This document shows, piece after piece, positions 36,291-46,000 of a stretch of 64,000 nt of DNA. The stretch spans positions 2,270,692 through 2,334,691 of the forward strand of contig NZ_CP045997.1 in NCBI RefSeq assembly GCF_010233585.1, written 5' to 3'. Source of the stretch: Spirosoma endbachense (lineage in GTDB: Bacteria > Bacteroidota > Bacteroidia > Cytophagales > Spirosomataceae). Under the pieces are notes generated by a model that had not been told where the DNA came from, ran no database searches, and saw only the letters and a list, made by a program, of their open reading frames with translations. The translations under genes were made by a program, and so were the position numbers. How positions within the stretch are numbered: the stretch's first letter is position 1; each line of letters starts with the position of its first letter.

Positions 36291-37016
36291 ATGTTCCAGA
36301 CCTATTCACAATATACTCCCGACGATCAGGCGGTATGGCAGCTGTTGTTCGAGCGGCAGATGGCGCAGTTACCGGGAAAAGCCAGTCAGGCTTATCTGGA
36401 CGGTATTTCGGCAACGGGTTTTCGGCCTGACCGGATACCTGATTTTGACCGTGATTTAAATCCAAGATTGCAACCGCTGACGGGCTGGCGGGTTTGTGCC
36501 GTAAAGGGCTTAATACCAAACCGCGCGTTTTTTGAGTTGATGGCTAACCGAAACTTTCCGGCAACGACCTGGCTGCGTCGGCGTGATCAACTGGAATACC
36601 TGCCCGAACCGGATATGTTTCACGACACGTTTGGCCATGTTCCGATGCTATCGAATCAGGCCTTCTGCGATTTCCTGGCCGCTTTGAGCCGCATTGCCCT
36701 GCGGTTTGTGGATTATGAAGAAGCGATTGACATGATTTCCCGATTGTATTGGTATACTGTTGAATTTGGTTTGATTCAGGAAACGGACGGCCTTCGGATT
36801 TATGGTGGCGGTATTTTATCGTCTGTTGGCGAAACGACTTATAGCCTGTATAGCAGTGAACCGAAGCGGCTGCCCTACCATGTCGATACCTTACTCCGGA
36901 CACCGTACATCATCGACCACTTCCAGATGCAGTATTTTATTATCGACTCCTACGAGCAACTGTATCATTCAGTTCCTGAAATCGAAGCGACGCTGGAAGG
37001 GTTATTAGTCAGTTAA
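36291..37016 (+). CDS. phhA: Phenylalanine 4-monooxygenase
   Basis: The protein has 241 residues and is a single-domain bacterial form of the pterin-dependent hydroxylases. The iron site is clear: MFHDTFGHVPML (two His) and YWYTVEFGL (Glu). The ending SYEQLYHSVPEIEATL is usual for the short bacterial enzymes. It hydroxylates phenylalanine to tyrosine and so feeds the same pathway as hppD and hmgA. It starts 85 nt after hppD, behind the repetitive hairpin region. Confidence 0.95.
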   Translation: MFQTYSQYTPDDQAVWQLLFERQMAQLPGKASQAYLDGISATGFRPDRIPDFDRDLNPRLQPLTGWRVCAVKGLIPNRAFFELMANRNFPATTWLRRRDQLEYLPEPDMFHDTFGHVPMLSNQAFCDFLAALSRIALRFVDYEEAIDMISRLYWYTVEFGLIQETDGLRIYGGGILSSVGETTYSLYSSEPKRLPYHVDTLLRTPYIIDHFQMQYFIIDSYEQLYHSVPEIEATLEGLLVS

Positions 37017-37099
37017 CGTTATTGTCATTAGCTTCGCGTTATTAGGGCATCCTTACCATTGATTCTGTAAGGATAATTTTTAACCAATAACATTTGCCG

Positions 37100-37537
37100 A
37101 TGACGCATCCCTCCGATAACCGGGCCTACTTTTTTAAAATTGACACCACCATCAAGAAAATCAGGAATGCGCTCCAGAAGCAATTTAACGACGCTGGATT
37201 TGAGCTGACGGTGGACCAGTGGGTTGTCATTGACCATCTCTATCGTAATCCAGGCATTAGTCAGAACACGATTTCGGAAATGACAACCAAAGACGCCCCA
37301 ACCGTTACCCGAATCATTGACCTTCTCTCGCAAAAGGGCCTGACCGAACGGCGCATGGCCGATAACGACCGGCGTAAGTTTCTGGTTTATTTAACCGAAG
37401 CCGGTGAAGCCAAATACAGCGAGGTACTGCCCGTTGTGTCGGCTATGCGACGAAAAGGCTGGGGCGACTTAAGCGACGACGATTATCAGCATTTCGTTCG
37501 GATCATGGATTCAATTTATAGTAACATCAGTGAGTAA
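37100..37537 (+). CDS. MarR-family transcriptional regulator
   Basis: The protein has 145 residues from the ATG at 37100. The winged helix-turn-helix is visible (QWVVIDHLYRNPGISQNTIS and PTVTRIIDLLSQKGLTERR, then M-A-D-N-D-R-R-K-F). It sits between phhA and fahA on the same strand, 83 nt after phhA, so it is the likely local regulator of aromatic amino acid breakdown. A small ligand such as homogentisate or a pathway acid is a natural guess but is not shown by the sequence. Confidence 0.88.
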   Translation: MTHPSDNRAYFFKIDTTIKKIRNALQKQFNDAGFELTVDQWVVIDHLYRNPGISQNTISEMTTKDAPTVTRIIDLLSQKGLTERRMADNDRRKFLVYLTEAGEAKYSEVLPVVSAMRRKGWGDLSDDDYQHFVRIMDSIYSNISE

Positions 37538-37609
37538 AGTCTGGAATAATCTCCTGATTAGCTGGCAGGATTATTTACAGAAAACAATCTGAAAATTGGC
37601 TCAGACACG

Positions 37610-38794
37610 ATGTACGGCATTTTCAGTTACGATATTGCTTCGCCCCGCGTAGGATTAAAACACGGCAGCCGAATTCTTGACCTCGAAGTAGTCGGACTAC
37701 TGGGTTATTTTAATGACCTGACTATTGATCCGGCAGTATTCGCCCAACCGGCTCTGAATGAGTTTATTGCTTTAGGAAAACCAAGACATCGGCTTATTCG
37801 ACAACGCCTGAATGAGTTGTTGAGTGATGAAAACGCTGCTTTCAAAGACGTTTACGAGCAGGTTTTCATTGACGAATCGCGCGCAAAGATGCATTTGCCC
37901 GTGCGTATTGGCGACTACACGGATTTTTATGCGGGCATTCACCACGCCGAAAATGTCGGTCGTATGTTCCGGCCCAATGCCGAACCGCTATTGCCCAACT
38001 ACCGGCACTTACCGGTGGCGTATCACGGACGGGCCTCCTCCATTGTGGTATCCGGCACGTCTATCCAGCGACCGAATGGGCAGTATTTAGGCCCGGATAA
38101 TCAGCCTGTTTTCGGCCCGTCGAAAGCATTGGATTTTGAGCTTGAACTGGGGCTTATTATCGGCAAAAACAATGCACTAGGCAATTCCATCGCTGTCGAT
38201 GATGCCGAAGACTACATTTTCGGCCTTACGCTTTTTAATGACTGGTCGGCCCGCGACATTCAGCGTTGGGAATACCAGCCGCTAGGGCCATTTCTGGGAA
38301 AAAACTTTGCATCGAGCCTATCTGCCTGGGTTGTTCCGCTCGACGACCTCGAATCCTTTCGTGTTACGGGCATCCAGCAGGAACCAATTCCTCTCCCCTA
38401 TCTACGCTGTGCAAAAGCCTCTCACTTTGACCTAGAGTTAGAAGTCATTTTGCGCACAGCGGCTGGCGACGCCGTCGTGATTAGCCGCACAAACGCCCGG
38501 AATTTGTATTGGAGCTTTGCGCAAATGATTGCTCATCATACGGTGGGTGGGTGCAACCTCAACATTGGTGATGTGCTGGCTACGGGCACTATTTCGGGTT
38601 CTACACCCGGCTCATACGGCTCACTGCTCGAACTCAGCTGGAATGGTACGCGGCCTTTACATTTGTCAGCCCAAACGACACGTACGTTTTTAGAGGACGG
38701 CGACAGCCTGATTTTACAAGGATGGGGCTTTGCTGAAGGGATTCGGGTTGATTTGGGCGAGGTGTCAGGAACGATTAGCCAAAAACAGCAGTAG
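37610..38794 (+). CDS. fahA: Fumarylacetoacetase
   Basis: The protein has 394 residues. The catalytic half shows D-F-Y-A-G-I-H-H-A-E-N-V-G, PVAYHGRASSIVVSGT, DFELELGLIIG and FNDWSARDIQRWEYQPLGPF, all standard for fumarylacetoacetate hydrolases with a Mg/Ca site. It splits fumarylacetoacetate into fumarate and acetoacetate. No maleylacetoacetate isomerase gene was found in the cluster, so that step must be encoded elsewhere or occur spontaneously with glutathione-type thiols. Confidence 0.95.
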   Translation: MYGIFSYDIASPRVGLKHGSRILDLEVVGLLGYFNDLTIDPAVFAQPALNEFIALGKPRHRLIRQRLNELLSDENAAFKDVYEQVFIDESRAKMHLPVRIGDYTDFYAGIHHAENVGRMFRPNAEPLLPNYRHLPVAYHGRASSIVVSGTSIQRPNGQYLGPDNQPVFGPSKALDFELELGLIIGKNNALGNSIAVDDAEDYIFGLTLFNDWSARDIQRWEYQPLGPFLGKNFASSLSAWVVPLDDLESFRVTGIQQEPIPLPYLRCAKASHFDLELEVILRTAAGDAVVISRTNARNLYWSFAQMIAHHTVGGCNLNIGDVLATGTISGSTPGSYGSLLELSWNGTRPLHLSAQTTRTFLEDGDSLILQGWGFAEGIRVDLGEVSGTISQKQQ

Positions 38795-38823
38795 TCTTAT
38801 TGACCTACCATTCATATCCCGAC

Positions 38824-39726
38824 ATGATCAAAACCATTAATCCGGCCGATCTGCAACCCAGCGAATTCTATCGGTATATGATCGGCACGATTGGCCCGCG
38901 CCCAATTGCATTTGCCAGCACTATCGACGCTAAAGGCCAGGTCAATCTTAGTCCGTTCAGTTTCTTCAACGTATTTGGGTATAACCCACCCACACTGGTT
39001 TTTGCCCCGAGTATTAACCGGCATGGCCACAAAAAACACACGCTCCTGAATCTGGAAGAAGTTGGCGAAGTGGTCATCAATATAGTCAACTACGCAATGG
39101 TTGAGCAGGTGTCATTGGCTAGTGCGGAGTTTGAGCGCGGTATCAATGAGTTCGATAAAGCGGGCTTTACGGCGATTCCCTCCGATCAGGTTCGTCCACC
39201 CAGAGTTGCCGAATCACCGGCAGCATTCGAATGTATAGTCCGGCAGATTATTCCAACGAATGAACGGCCCGCTCATGAGACTCCCGGCGCGGGCTATCTG
39301 GTCATTTGTGAAGTCGTGATGGCGCATATTCACGACACGATTTTCAATGAAGCCGGTGCCATTGATCCCCATCGCCTTGACCTGATTGGTCGGATGGGTG
39401 GCGATTGGTACGCCCGCGCTCATGGCGACGCACTCTTTGAAGTGGCCCGCCCTAAAATCGGTATTGGTATCGATCAGATTCCTCATTCGATTCGGAATAG
39501 CACGATTCTGTCGGGCAACGATCTGGGCAAATTAGGCAGTTTCATAGCCCTGCCAACTGCCGACGAAGTAAGCGCATTCGGAGCATCAGACCAATTGAAG
39601 GAGTTAATTGATGAAGCACGCTACGGTTGCCAGTATTTGCCGGATTTATTGCACCTGCGAGCGAAACAGTTGCTGGCAGATAACAAGGTTAAAGACGCCT
39701 GGCTGACATTGCTGCAAGCGCCCTAA
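38824..39726 (+). CDS. Flavin reductase-like FMN-binding protein
   Basis: The protein has 300 residues from the ATG at 38824 (MIKTINPADLQPSEFYRYM); an in-frame TTG lies at 38800. The split-barrel FMN-binding motif is clear (GTIGPRPIAFASTIDAKGQV, N-L-S-P-F-S-F-F-N). The last 100 residues (NDLGKLGSFIALPTADEVSA onwards) form an extra C-terminal extension. Genes like this are often found with homogentisate-pathway genes in Bacteroidetes. Its substrate is unknown, and a role in the same pathway is inferred from the 29-nt spacing. Confidence 0.85.
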   Translation: MIKTINPADLQPSEFYRYMIGTIGPRPIAFASTIDAKGQVNLSPFSFFNVFGYNPPTLVFAPSINRHGHKKHTLLNLEEVGEVVINIVNYAMVEQVSLASAEFERGINEFDKAGFTAIPSDQVRPPRVAESPAAFECIVRQIIPTNERPAHETPGAGYLVICEVVMAHIHDTIFNEAGAIDPHRLDLIGRMGGDWYARAHGDALFEVARPKIGIGIDQIPHSIRNSTILSGNDLGKLGSFIALPTADEVSAFGASDQLKELIDEARYGCQYLPDLLHLRAKQLLADNKVKDAWLTLLQAP

Positions 39727-39762
39727 AAACAAGAGCACTGAAAGTGAGTTGTCATAAAACCG

Positions 39763-39863
39763 GGGCTTTCGCCAGGAGCCGTCGCGTGAAGCCGTGCCAC
39801 GGTTTGTTTGCGCATATGAGTAACCGTGGCACGGCTCCACGCGACGACTCCTGGCGAAAGCCC
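39763..39863. repeat. 42-bp inverted repeat with 17-nt loop, MITE/REP-like
   Basis: Arms 39763-39804 and 39822-39863 are complementary at 40 of 42 positions. The element is flanked by a 12-bp direct repeat (CCCTAAAAACAA at 39721-39732 and 39861-39872, the second overlapping the right arm by 3 nt). It contains no gene. It may be a small non-autonomous mobile element or a strong terminator for the catabolic cluster. Confidence 0.8.
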
Positions 39864-39890
39864 TAAAAACAACAAAACAGAATCAACACC

Positions 39891-40481
39891 ATGAAACCCA
39901 CTACCTCACTCTCAATAGTACTCGTCGGCCTCATGCTCACGTATGGATGCTCATCGAGCAGCGACAACACAGAAAAAGCCGAGAAAATCAACAACGACAA
40001 AATTGACAAACAGGCTATCGCGGTCAGCAATGATGCGAAAGAAGAAGCGAAAGGTGTCAGTAAAAATATGGTCGAGCTGGCCAATAGTAGCCTGACCGAA
40101 TTCGAACTGAGCAAGGTTGCGCTCAAAAAAGCCACCAATCCCGAAGTGAAAGCGTATGCGCAACGGGTCATGAATGATCACCAGCAAGACGATAAAAATC
40201 TGCAATCACTTGCCAAACAAATGAACGTCACGCTGCCAACCGGGCTCTCCGACAAAAGCAACGGCCATTTAGGCAAACTAACCGGTATGAAGGCTGGTAC
40301 TGAATTCGATTTACAATACCTCGAAAATATGATCAGCGTGAACGATGATGCACTCGATTCTGCCGACGACCTCCGCGATCACGCCCCTAATGATGCCGTC
40401 AAAACCTTCGCCAGAAAGCTTTTAGACGACGACGAGAAACATAAAAAGCAAGCCAAGCAATTGAAAAATGTACTGGACTAA
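39891..40481 (+). CDS. DUF4142 lipoprotein
   Basis: The protein has 196 residues. The signal peptide ends with a lipobox (T-Y-G-C, Cys about 20) and an S-S-S-S-D tail. The mature part is charged and helical with the ferritin-like DUF4142 pattern (LANSSLTEFELSKVALKKAT, VKAYAQRVMNDHQQDDKNL, ARKLLDDDEKHKKQAKQLKN). It probably sits in the periplasm or outer membrane. The physiological role is unknown, and some members respond to stress. Confidence 0.88.
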   Translation: MKPTTSLSIVLVGLMLTYGCSSSSDNTEKAEKINNDKIDKQAIAVSNDAKEEAKGVSKNMVELANSSLTEFELSKVALKKATNPEVKAYAQRVMNDHQQDDKNLQSLAKQMNVTLPTGLSDKSNGHLGKLTGMKAGTEFDLQYLENMISVNDDALDSADDLRDHAPNDAVKTFARKLLDDDEKHKKQAKQLKNVLD

Positions 40482-40484
40482 CCC

Positions 40485-40517
40485 ATAGCGCGGGCGATCA
40501 CCGATCGCCCGCGCTAT
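40485..40517. terminator. Bidirectional hairpin terminator
   Basis: ATAGCGCGGGCGATC (40485-40499) is perfectly complementary to 40503-40517 around ACC. It lies 4 nt after the DUF4142 stop and 7 nt before the convergent ggt stop, so it can end both transcripts. Confidence 0.8.
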
Positions 40518-40523
40518 TGACTT

Positions 40524-42329
40524 TTAATATCCTCTTGCGGTATTATCGGCTCGTGGGTCCGATGCACCTTCATACGAACCATCGGGACGAATCAGTACAC
40601 AATCCATTCGACCAAGGGTGTTCGTCAGTTTTTCGAGTATATAGCCACGACTTTGCAGGGCCTGAACGGTAGCATCGGAGAAAGCCCCATTCTCAAATGT
40701 AGTCTTATCGGGAAGCCACTGATGGTGGAATTTCAACGCATTGACGGCCTGTTGCATTGTCATTCCGTGCTCGATTACGTTCAGAATAGTCTGGTAAACC
40801 GAGGTTATGATGGTTGATCCGCCCGGTGTTCCTACCACCATAAATAGCTTACCATCTTTTTCCAGAATAGTTGGTGTCATGGACGAAAGCATTCGTTTGT
40901 TGGGCGCAATGGCATTCGCCTGATTGCCAATCAATCCGAACATATTCGGAACGCCTGGTTTAACACTGAAATCGTCCATCTCGTTATTCATGAAGAAACC
41001 AGCTCCACCGATAACAACCCGGCTTCCATAACCACCATTGAGCGTTGTGGTAATACTGACGGCACTGCCCTCTTTGTCGACGATCGAAAAGTGAGTTGTT
41101 TCGAGACTTTCGTAGCCGGGAATCATGCCCCCTTTTACGGTTTTACTATCGCTTGCTTTAGCAAACGAGAAATCAGTCCAGCGCGTGCTGAGATAATCCG
41201 GACTCATTAGCTTGTCAACCGGCACTTTCACAAAATCGGGGTCACCTAAAAACTTGGCCCGGTCGGCATATACGCGACGTTCAGCCTCAATCATGACCTG
41301 CACCGTTGAATCACGATTCCAGCCCCATTTACGCAACGGATAGGGTTCTGTAAAACGCATCAGTTGCACGAGCGCTACACCCCCACTGGAAGTCGGTGGC
41401 ATCGTGATAACGTTGTAGTTTTTGTATTTCGCCTGAATCGGGTCGCGCCAGGCGGAATGATAATTTTTAAGGTCCTCTTCAGTAATCAGGCCTTTCCCGC
41501 GCTGCATTTCTTCGGCAATCAGCCGCGCTGTCTCGCCCTCGTAGAATCCGGCCCGCCCCTGCCCCTGAATCCGTTGCAGCGTTTTAGCCAGATCGGCTTG
41601 AACAAATACATCTCCTTTATGCCAGGTGACCGTGTCTGTTGGCACTGTGCTTTTCAGGAAGTATGTTTTGCCAGGATTTATCGTATTCAGATCCGGTTTG
41701 ATTCGGTTTAAACCTAATGCATCCCGTTCGGTGAGCGCAAAGCCTTTTTCGGCCAGATCAACAGCAGGCTGTATTACCTGGCTCCAGGGTAATTTGCCGA
41801 ACCGTTTGTGAGCCTCGGCCATACCGTCTACCGATCCGGGTACGCCACTTGCCAGATGGCCACTTATGCTTAGTCCCTGCCGAACATTGCCAAGCGAATC
41901 GAGGTACATGTTCTGACTGGCCTTACCAGGAGCTTTTTCGCGATAATCGAGCGTATACGCTTTTCCTGCGTTATCCCGATACACCATAAATCCTCCCCCC
42001 CCAATATTGCCTGCTCCGGGATATACGACAGCCAGGGCAAACTGAATCGCCACAGCAGCATCGACCGCATTACCGCCCGCTTGCAGAATAGCCAGACCTA
42101 CCTGAGAGGCTTCGGGATGTGCGGAGGCAACCATACCATTCCGCCCAATAACACCTTGCCGATCCGAGAAAAATGGCTTTACGGTTGGGTCTTCGTCGCG
42201 GTATTGATAAACTCCCTGGCTCTGCTCTATTTTTGAACTGGACGTAGTAGATGGAGCCTGGGTTTTGCAGGAAGCAACAGCAAGGGCAAACAGTATTAGG
42301 GAAGGATAATAAATACTATTTTTTTTCAT
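40524..42329 (-). CDS. ggt: Gamma-glutamyltransferase
   Basis: The protein has 601 residues. The N-terminal lipoprotein-like signal has A-S-C (Cys about 21). The large subunit begins after a linker (PEASQVGLAILQAGGNAVDA, VVYPGAGNIGGGGFMVY). The self-processing site is the Thr of L-E-T-T-H-F-S-I-V-D, where the small subunit begins (S-I-T-T-T-L-N-G-G-Y-G-S). The C-terminus has the glycine-rich GTPGGSTIITSVYQTILN. It cleaves and transfers the gamma-glutamyl group of glutathione in the periplasm. It is a single gene. Confidence 0.94.
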   Translation of the reverse strand: MKKNSIYYPSLILFALAVASCKTQAPSTTSSSKIEQSQGVYQYRDEDPTVKPFFSDRQGVIGRNGMVASAHPEASQVGLAILQAGGNAVDAAVAIQFALAVVYPGAGNIGGGGFMVYRDNAGKAYTLDYREKAPGKASQNMYLDSLGNVRQGLSISGHLASGVPGSVDGMAEAHKRFGKLPWSQVIQPAVDLAEKGFALTERDALGLNRIKPDLNTINPGKTYFLKSTVPTDTVTWHKGDVFVQADLAKTLQRIQGQGRAGFYEGETARLIAEEMQRGKGLITEEDLKNYHSAWRDPIQAKYKNYNVITMPPTSSGGVALVQLMRFTEPYPLRKWGWNRDSTVQVMIEAERRVYADRAKFLGDPDFVKVPVDKLMSPDYLSTRWTDFSFAKASDSKTVKGGMIPGYESLETTHFSIVDKEGSAVSITTTLNGGYGSRVVIGGAGFFMNNEMDDFSVKPGVPNMFGLIGNQANAIAPNKRMLSSMTPTILEKDGKLFMVVGTPGGSTIITSVYQTILNVIEHGMTMQQAVNALKFHHQWLPDKTTFENGAFSDATVQALQSRGYILEKLTNTLGRMDCVLIRPDGSYEGASDPRADNTARGY

Positions 42330-42622
42330 ACGGGGGTCCGGTTAGGCGGTTGTAAACCCCTAAACTACAAAAATTGCTTTATCTGAGCGCGTTATGTCGG
42401 CAAACAAGCTGCTTGCTAAAAGCACATTTTCGAATCAGCCGACGCTATCGTTTCAAAGAAATCTGTTAACGCAACATGCAATCGAAAGCACGATTTACGA
42501 TTAGTGGCAACCATTTATCCGTCAGAATCTTGTACTTGTCCGAAATGATTGGGCAGGGAAGGATTTTATTTATTTCTTTGTTACTCTCACCAGATTAAAG
42601 TCTGCCAGAACCATAAAACACC

Positions 42623-43864
42623 ATGCGGTTTCTTCGTCAGGTATTAGAAAGTTTTCGGTTTGCGTGGCAGGCCCTGCGTTCCAATCTCCTTCGCACAACG
42701 CTCTCACTGCTGGGCGTAACCGTCGGGATCTTTGCGATTATTGCCGTTTTTACGCTGGTCGATTCACTGGAACGAAATATCAAGGATAGTCTCTCTTTTA
42801 TCGGCGATAAGGTCGTTTATGTACAAAAATGGCCGTGGTCGTTTGAAGGTGAATACCAGTGGTGGAAGTATTTTCAGCGCCCCGAACCATCCTTTAAGGA
42901 GTATAAATTTCTGGCCGACAAGCTCGAAAATGCGCAGGCTATAGTAGCGATGGATTTTAAAGGCCGAATTACGGTCAAGCACAACAATAACAGCATGATG
43001 TCGCTGATTCAGGGAACGACATTCGAGTACAATAAAATTTCTGAGGTGGAGGTCGCCAGTGGGCGCTACTTCACCCAACAGGAAATTGATGTGGCCCGCA
43101 ACGTAGCCATTATTGGCGCTGATGTGGCTGAGAATCTGTTTCCTGCTGAAGAACCTGTCGGTAAATCGTTCAAGATAAATGGCATGAACTTTACCATTAT
43201 TGGCGTTCAGGAGAAGAAAGGCGAAAGCCTTGTCAATTTTGGCGGCAACCCCGACATTAAATGCCTCATTCCATACGGCGCATTTTCAAAAATGTTCCAT
43301 TCAATTAACCCCAGTATCGATATTGCGGTTAAAGGATACGATGACGACGAAGGGCTGCTCGAACTGGAAAGCGAAATTAAGGGCTTGTTACGTACCCGAC
43401 GGGGCGTTCGCCCAACCCAGGATGATAATTTTGCCATTAACCGACCTGAAGCGGCTGCACAGGCCATTAGCGGCATTTTTGCAGTATTAACCGTGGCGGG
43501 TTGGGTTATTGGCGGCTTTTCTATTCTGATTGGTGGATTTGGCATTGCCAATATCATGTTCGTAAGTGTGAAAGAACGAACCAACATTATTGGCATTCAG
43601 AAATCGCTGGGCGCCAAGAATTACTTTATTCTTTTCCAGTTTTTATTCGAGGCTGTTCTGCTAAGTTTAGTCGGTGGCCTGGCGGGCATAGCGCTGGTGT
43701 ACCTGCTTTCTTTTATGCAGTTAGGCAGTCTGGAACTCCACCTGACAGCGGGCAACATCATACTGGGCTTAGGGGTATCGAGCGTGATCGGTATTCTGTC
43801 AGGCATCATCCCTGCCTTTTCGGCGGCCCGGCTCGATCCTGTTATTGCAATCCGGGCCAAGTAA
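42623..43864 (+). CDS. ABC transporter permease, MacB/FtsX type
   Basis: The protein has 413 residues. One N-terminal helix (TTLSLLGVTVGIFAIIAVFT) is followed by a periplasmic MacB_PCD domain of about 220 residues (VVYVQKWPWSFEGEYQWWKY, VASGRYFTQQEIDVARNVAI). The three-helix FtsX domain follows (GFGIANIMFVSVKERTNIIG, then I-G-I-Q-K-S-L-G-A-K). Its partner ATPase is not adjacent. This permease probably exports or extracts a substrate through the envelope, but the substrate is unknown. Upstream of 42623 lie 293 nt without a gene. Confidence 0.88.
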   Translation: MRFLRQVLESFRFAWQALRSNLLRTTLSLLGVTVGIFAIIAVFTLVDSLERNIKDSLSFIGDKVVYVQKWPWSFEGEYQWWKYFQRPEPSFKEYKFLADKLENAQAIVAMDFKGRITVKHNNNSMMSLIQGTTFEYNKISEVEVASGRYFTQQEIDVARNVAIIGADVAENLFPAEEPVGKSFKINGMNFTIIGVQEKKGESLVNFGGNPDIKCLIPYGAFSKMFHSINPSIDIAVKGYDDDEGLLELESEIKGLLRTRRGVRPTQDDNFAINRPEAAAQAISGIFAVLTVAGWVIGGFSILIGGFGIANIMFVSVKERTNIIGIQKSLGAKNYFILFQFLFEAVLLSLVGGLAGIALVYLLSFMQLGSLELHLTAGNIILGLGVSSVIGILSGIIPAFSAARLDPVIAIRAK

Positions 43865-44010
43865 GTTTAAGGATATTTCTGGCGCTTCCCACCGTCAGTC
43901 AGCAGCCTTTTTACGAACAATTCCTGCCCGACTCCGTTCTGTTTACTGAACATATACAAAAATTTCGTCTATTTGCACGGTATAAAACCGCAACTTAACC
44001 AAACAAGTCC

Positions 44011-44490
44011 ATGCGAGGGTTACTGTACTTCCTGTTATTTTTATTAGTTGTTTTTGGTGTTCTGTATGCACTTACCGGCTGGAGTTTCAGCGATGGAGAA
44101 CGAGCCGGTACGATCTCTAAATTTAGCCGTCGGGGTTATCTTTTTAAAACCTATGAAGGTGTTCTCAATGTTGGCGGATTCTCCGGCGAAACAGGCTCAC
44201 TCACTCCGCAGTACTTCGATTTTTCTGTTAAAGATGAAGCGGTAGCGAAACAGATTACCAACGCAGTGAAAACCGGGCAGCGCGTTACGCTCCACTACGA
44301 AGAAAAGATCCTGAAATTTCCGTGGAATGGCGAGACAAAATACTACATCACCGGTTTAGAAGTGGTGGGCCCTCCCCCTTCGCCTTACGGTACGAATCCA
44401 GCCTATCCGGGTGGACAGCAAACCACTCCGCAGCAGCCTCAACCAACTCAACCGCAGCCACAATCGGCCACTGTCGATTCTACAATTTAA
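44011..44490 (+). CDS. Membrane-anchored hypothetical protein with Pro/Gln-rich tail
   Basis: The protein has 159 residues. One N-terminal helix (RGLLYFLLFLLVVFGVLYAL) is followed by a soluble beta-rich part of about 90 residues (GYLFKTYEGVLNVGGFSGET, YEEKILKFPWNGETKYYI) and a low-complexity P/Q/T tail. It may be anchored in the inner membrane with the body outside. Similar small proteins are sometimes annotated by mistake as enzymes; no catalytic motif is visible. A strong terminator follows the stop. Confidence 0.72.
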   Translation: MRGLLYFLLFLLVVFGVLYALTGWSFSDGERAGTISKFSRRGYLFKTYEGVLNVGGFSGETGSLTPQYFDFSVKDEAVAKQITNAVKTGQRVTLHYEEKILKFPWNGETKYYITGLEVVGPPPSPYGTNPAYPGGQQTTPQQPQPTQPQPQSATVDSTI

Positions 44491-44514
44491 GTTTCTTCGT
44501 TTCATATCGTTACT

Positions 44515-44547
44515 ATCGGACGTACCCTAATAATGGGTACGTCCGAT
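44515..44547 (+). terminator. Hairpin terminator with T-rich tail
   Basis: ATCGGACGTACCC (44515-44527) pairs perfectly with 44535-44547 and is followed by TTTATTTTC. It ends the transcript of the 44011 gene. Confidence 0.8.
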
Positions 44548-44883
44548 TTTATTTTCAGATAGTTTTTATTATGGCCGCCAATCCTGATTACAAGAGCCTA
44601 TGATAAGATTTCCAATAACTTACGCCAGGCATGCACAGTAACTAAATCAGAAATGACGGCTTGCGTTTAGCCGTCTCTCATCGCTAAAAGAAGCAAAAGC
44701 AGTCTTATAAGCTGACAATCAACAAGTAGACACTTTATTTAAATCTATATCAATAGTAGCTTATAAAATTCAGCAATAAAATCTCTTTTTAAACGCGTCA
44801 ACAAGCCCCAACTATTTCAAAAAACCGTTTGGTAATCCGGGCAATTTTGGTTAATTTTATCTGTTTAAAACAACCATCCTAAC
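44548..44883 (+). promoter_or_regulatory. Intergenic region with probable recA promoter
   Basis: No gene is seen. A TTTG at about 44829 and TAATTTTA at about 44853, with roughly 20 nt between, resemble the Bacteroidetes -33/-7 promoter (TTTG, TAnnTTTG), about 25 nt before the recA ATG. The match is imperfect and I place little weight on it. No LexA-type box was recognised. Confidence 0.3.
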
Positions 44884-45978
44884 ATGGCAAAATCAGATAC
44901 GGCGCAAGCCACAGCATCTGCTCATGACAACAAGTTAAAGGCTCTGCAAACCACTATTGAAAAGTTAGATAAAGCTTTTGGGAAAGGCACTGTAATGCGC
45001 CTGAGCGAAAGCAAAGTCGTAGATGTTCCTGTCATTTCGACGGGCTCGCTAGGGCTTGATTTGGCATTGGGTATTGGTGGAATGCCGCGTGGGCGAGTTG
45101 TTGAAATATATGGCCCTGAATCATCAGGTAAAACCACGCTGACGATGCACTGCATCGCCGAAGCACAGAAAGCGGGTGGTCTGGCTGCATTTATCGACGC
45201 TGAACATGCTTTTGATCGGGTCTACGCTGAAAAGCTCGGCATTGACACGAAAAACCTGCTTATCTCGCAACCTGATAATGGCGAACAAGCCCTCGAAATC
45301 GCTGAACACCTGATTAGCTCGGGTGCCATCGACATTATCGTTATTGACTCCGTAGCCGCACTCGTACCAAAAGCCGAAATCGAAGGCGAAATGGGCGAAA
45401 GCAAAATGGGTCTGCAAGCACGACTGATGTCGCAGGCGTTGCGCAAACTGACCGGTACGATCAATAAAACAGGTTGCTGCTGCATTTTCATTAACCAGCT
45501 TCGCGAAAAGATTGGTGTGATGTTCGGTAACCCTGAAACAACAACCGGTGGTAACGCCCTGAAATTCTACGCATCGGTTCGGATCGATATTCGTCGCATT
45601 GGCCAAATCAAAGAAGGCGCCGATAACGTTGTGGGTAACCGGACTAAAGTGAAAGTCGTTAAAAACAAATTGGCGGCTCCATTTAAAGTCGTTGAATTCG
45701 ACATTATGTATGGTCAGGGTATCTCAAAAGTTGGCGAAATTCTTGACCTGGCTGTTGAAATGGAGATCGTTAAAAAGTCGGGTTCATGGTTCTCGTACGG
45801 CACTAGCCGTCTTGCACAGGGGCGTGATGCCGTCAAGGAGTTACTGCTCGATAACCCCGAACTGATGGCTGAACTGGAAGCAAAAATCCGGGCAAAAATC
45901 GCTGATGATCAGGAAGCCCTGATCGATCCGGTTCTTGCAGCTACTGAAGCCGACGACGAAGGCGAAATTGACGATTAA
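44884..45978 (+). CDS. recA: RecA recombinase
   Basis: The protein has 364 residues. The Walker [10 protein letters not shown] is at about residues 79-87, Walker B at [12 protein letters not shown], and the L2/ssDNA loop region at [20 protein letters not shown]. The C-terminal acidic tail ([10 protein letters not shown]) is as in other RecA proteins. It catalyses strand exchange and induces the SOS response. It is single and well isolated, followed by a terminator. Confidence 0.97.
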   Translation: MAKSDTAQATASAHDNKLKALQTTIEKLDKAFGKGTVMRLSESKVVDVPVISTGSLGLDLALGIGGMPRGRVVEIYGPESSGKTTLTMHCIAEAQKAGGLAAFIDAEHAFDRVYAEKLGIDTKNLLISQPDNGEQALEIAEHLISSGAIDIIVIDSVAALVPKAEIEGEMGESKMGLQARLMSQALRKLTGTINKTGCCCIFINQLREKIGVMFGNPETTTGGNALKFYASVRIDIRRIGQIKEGADNVVGNRTKVKVVKNKLAAPFKVVEFDIMYGQGISKVGEILDLAVEMEIVKKSGSWFSYGTSRLAQGRDAVKELLLDNPELMAELEAKIRAKIADDQEALIDPVLAATEADDEGEIDD

Positions 45979-46000
45979 GTTTTATTATTCTTTGTAGAAT

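Noticed and set aside
44829..44883. LexA-type SOS box before recA
   Set aside because: No palindrome of the known LexA forms was visible in the region.
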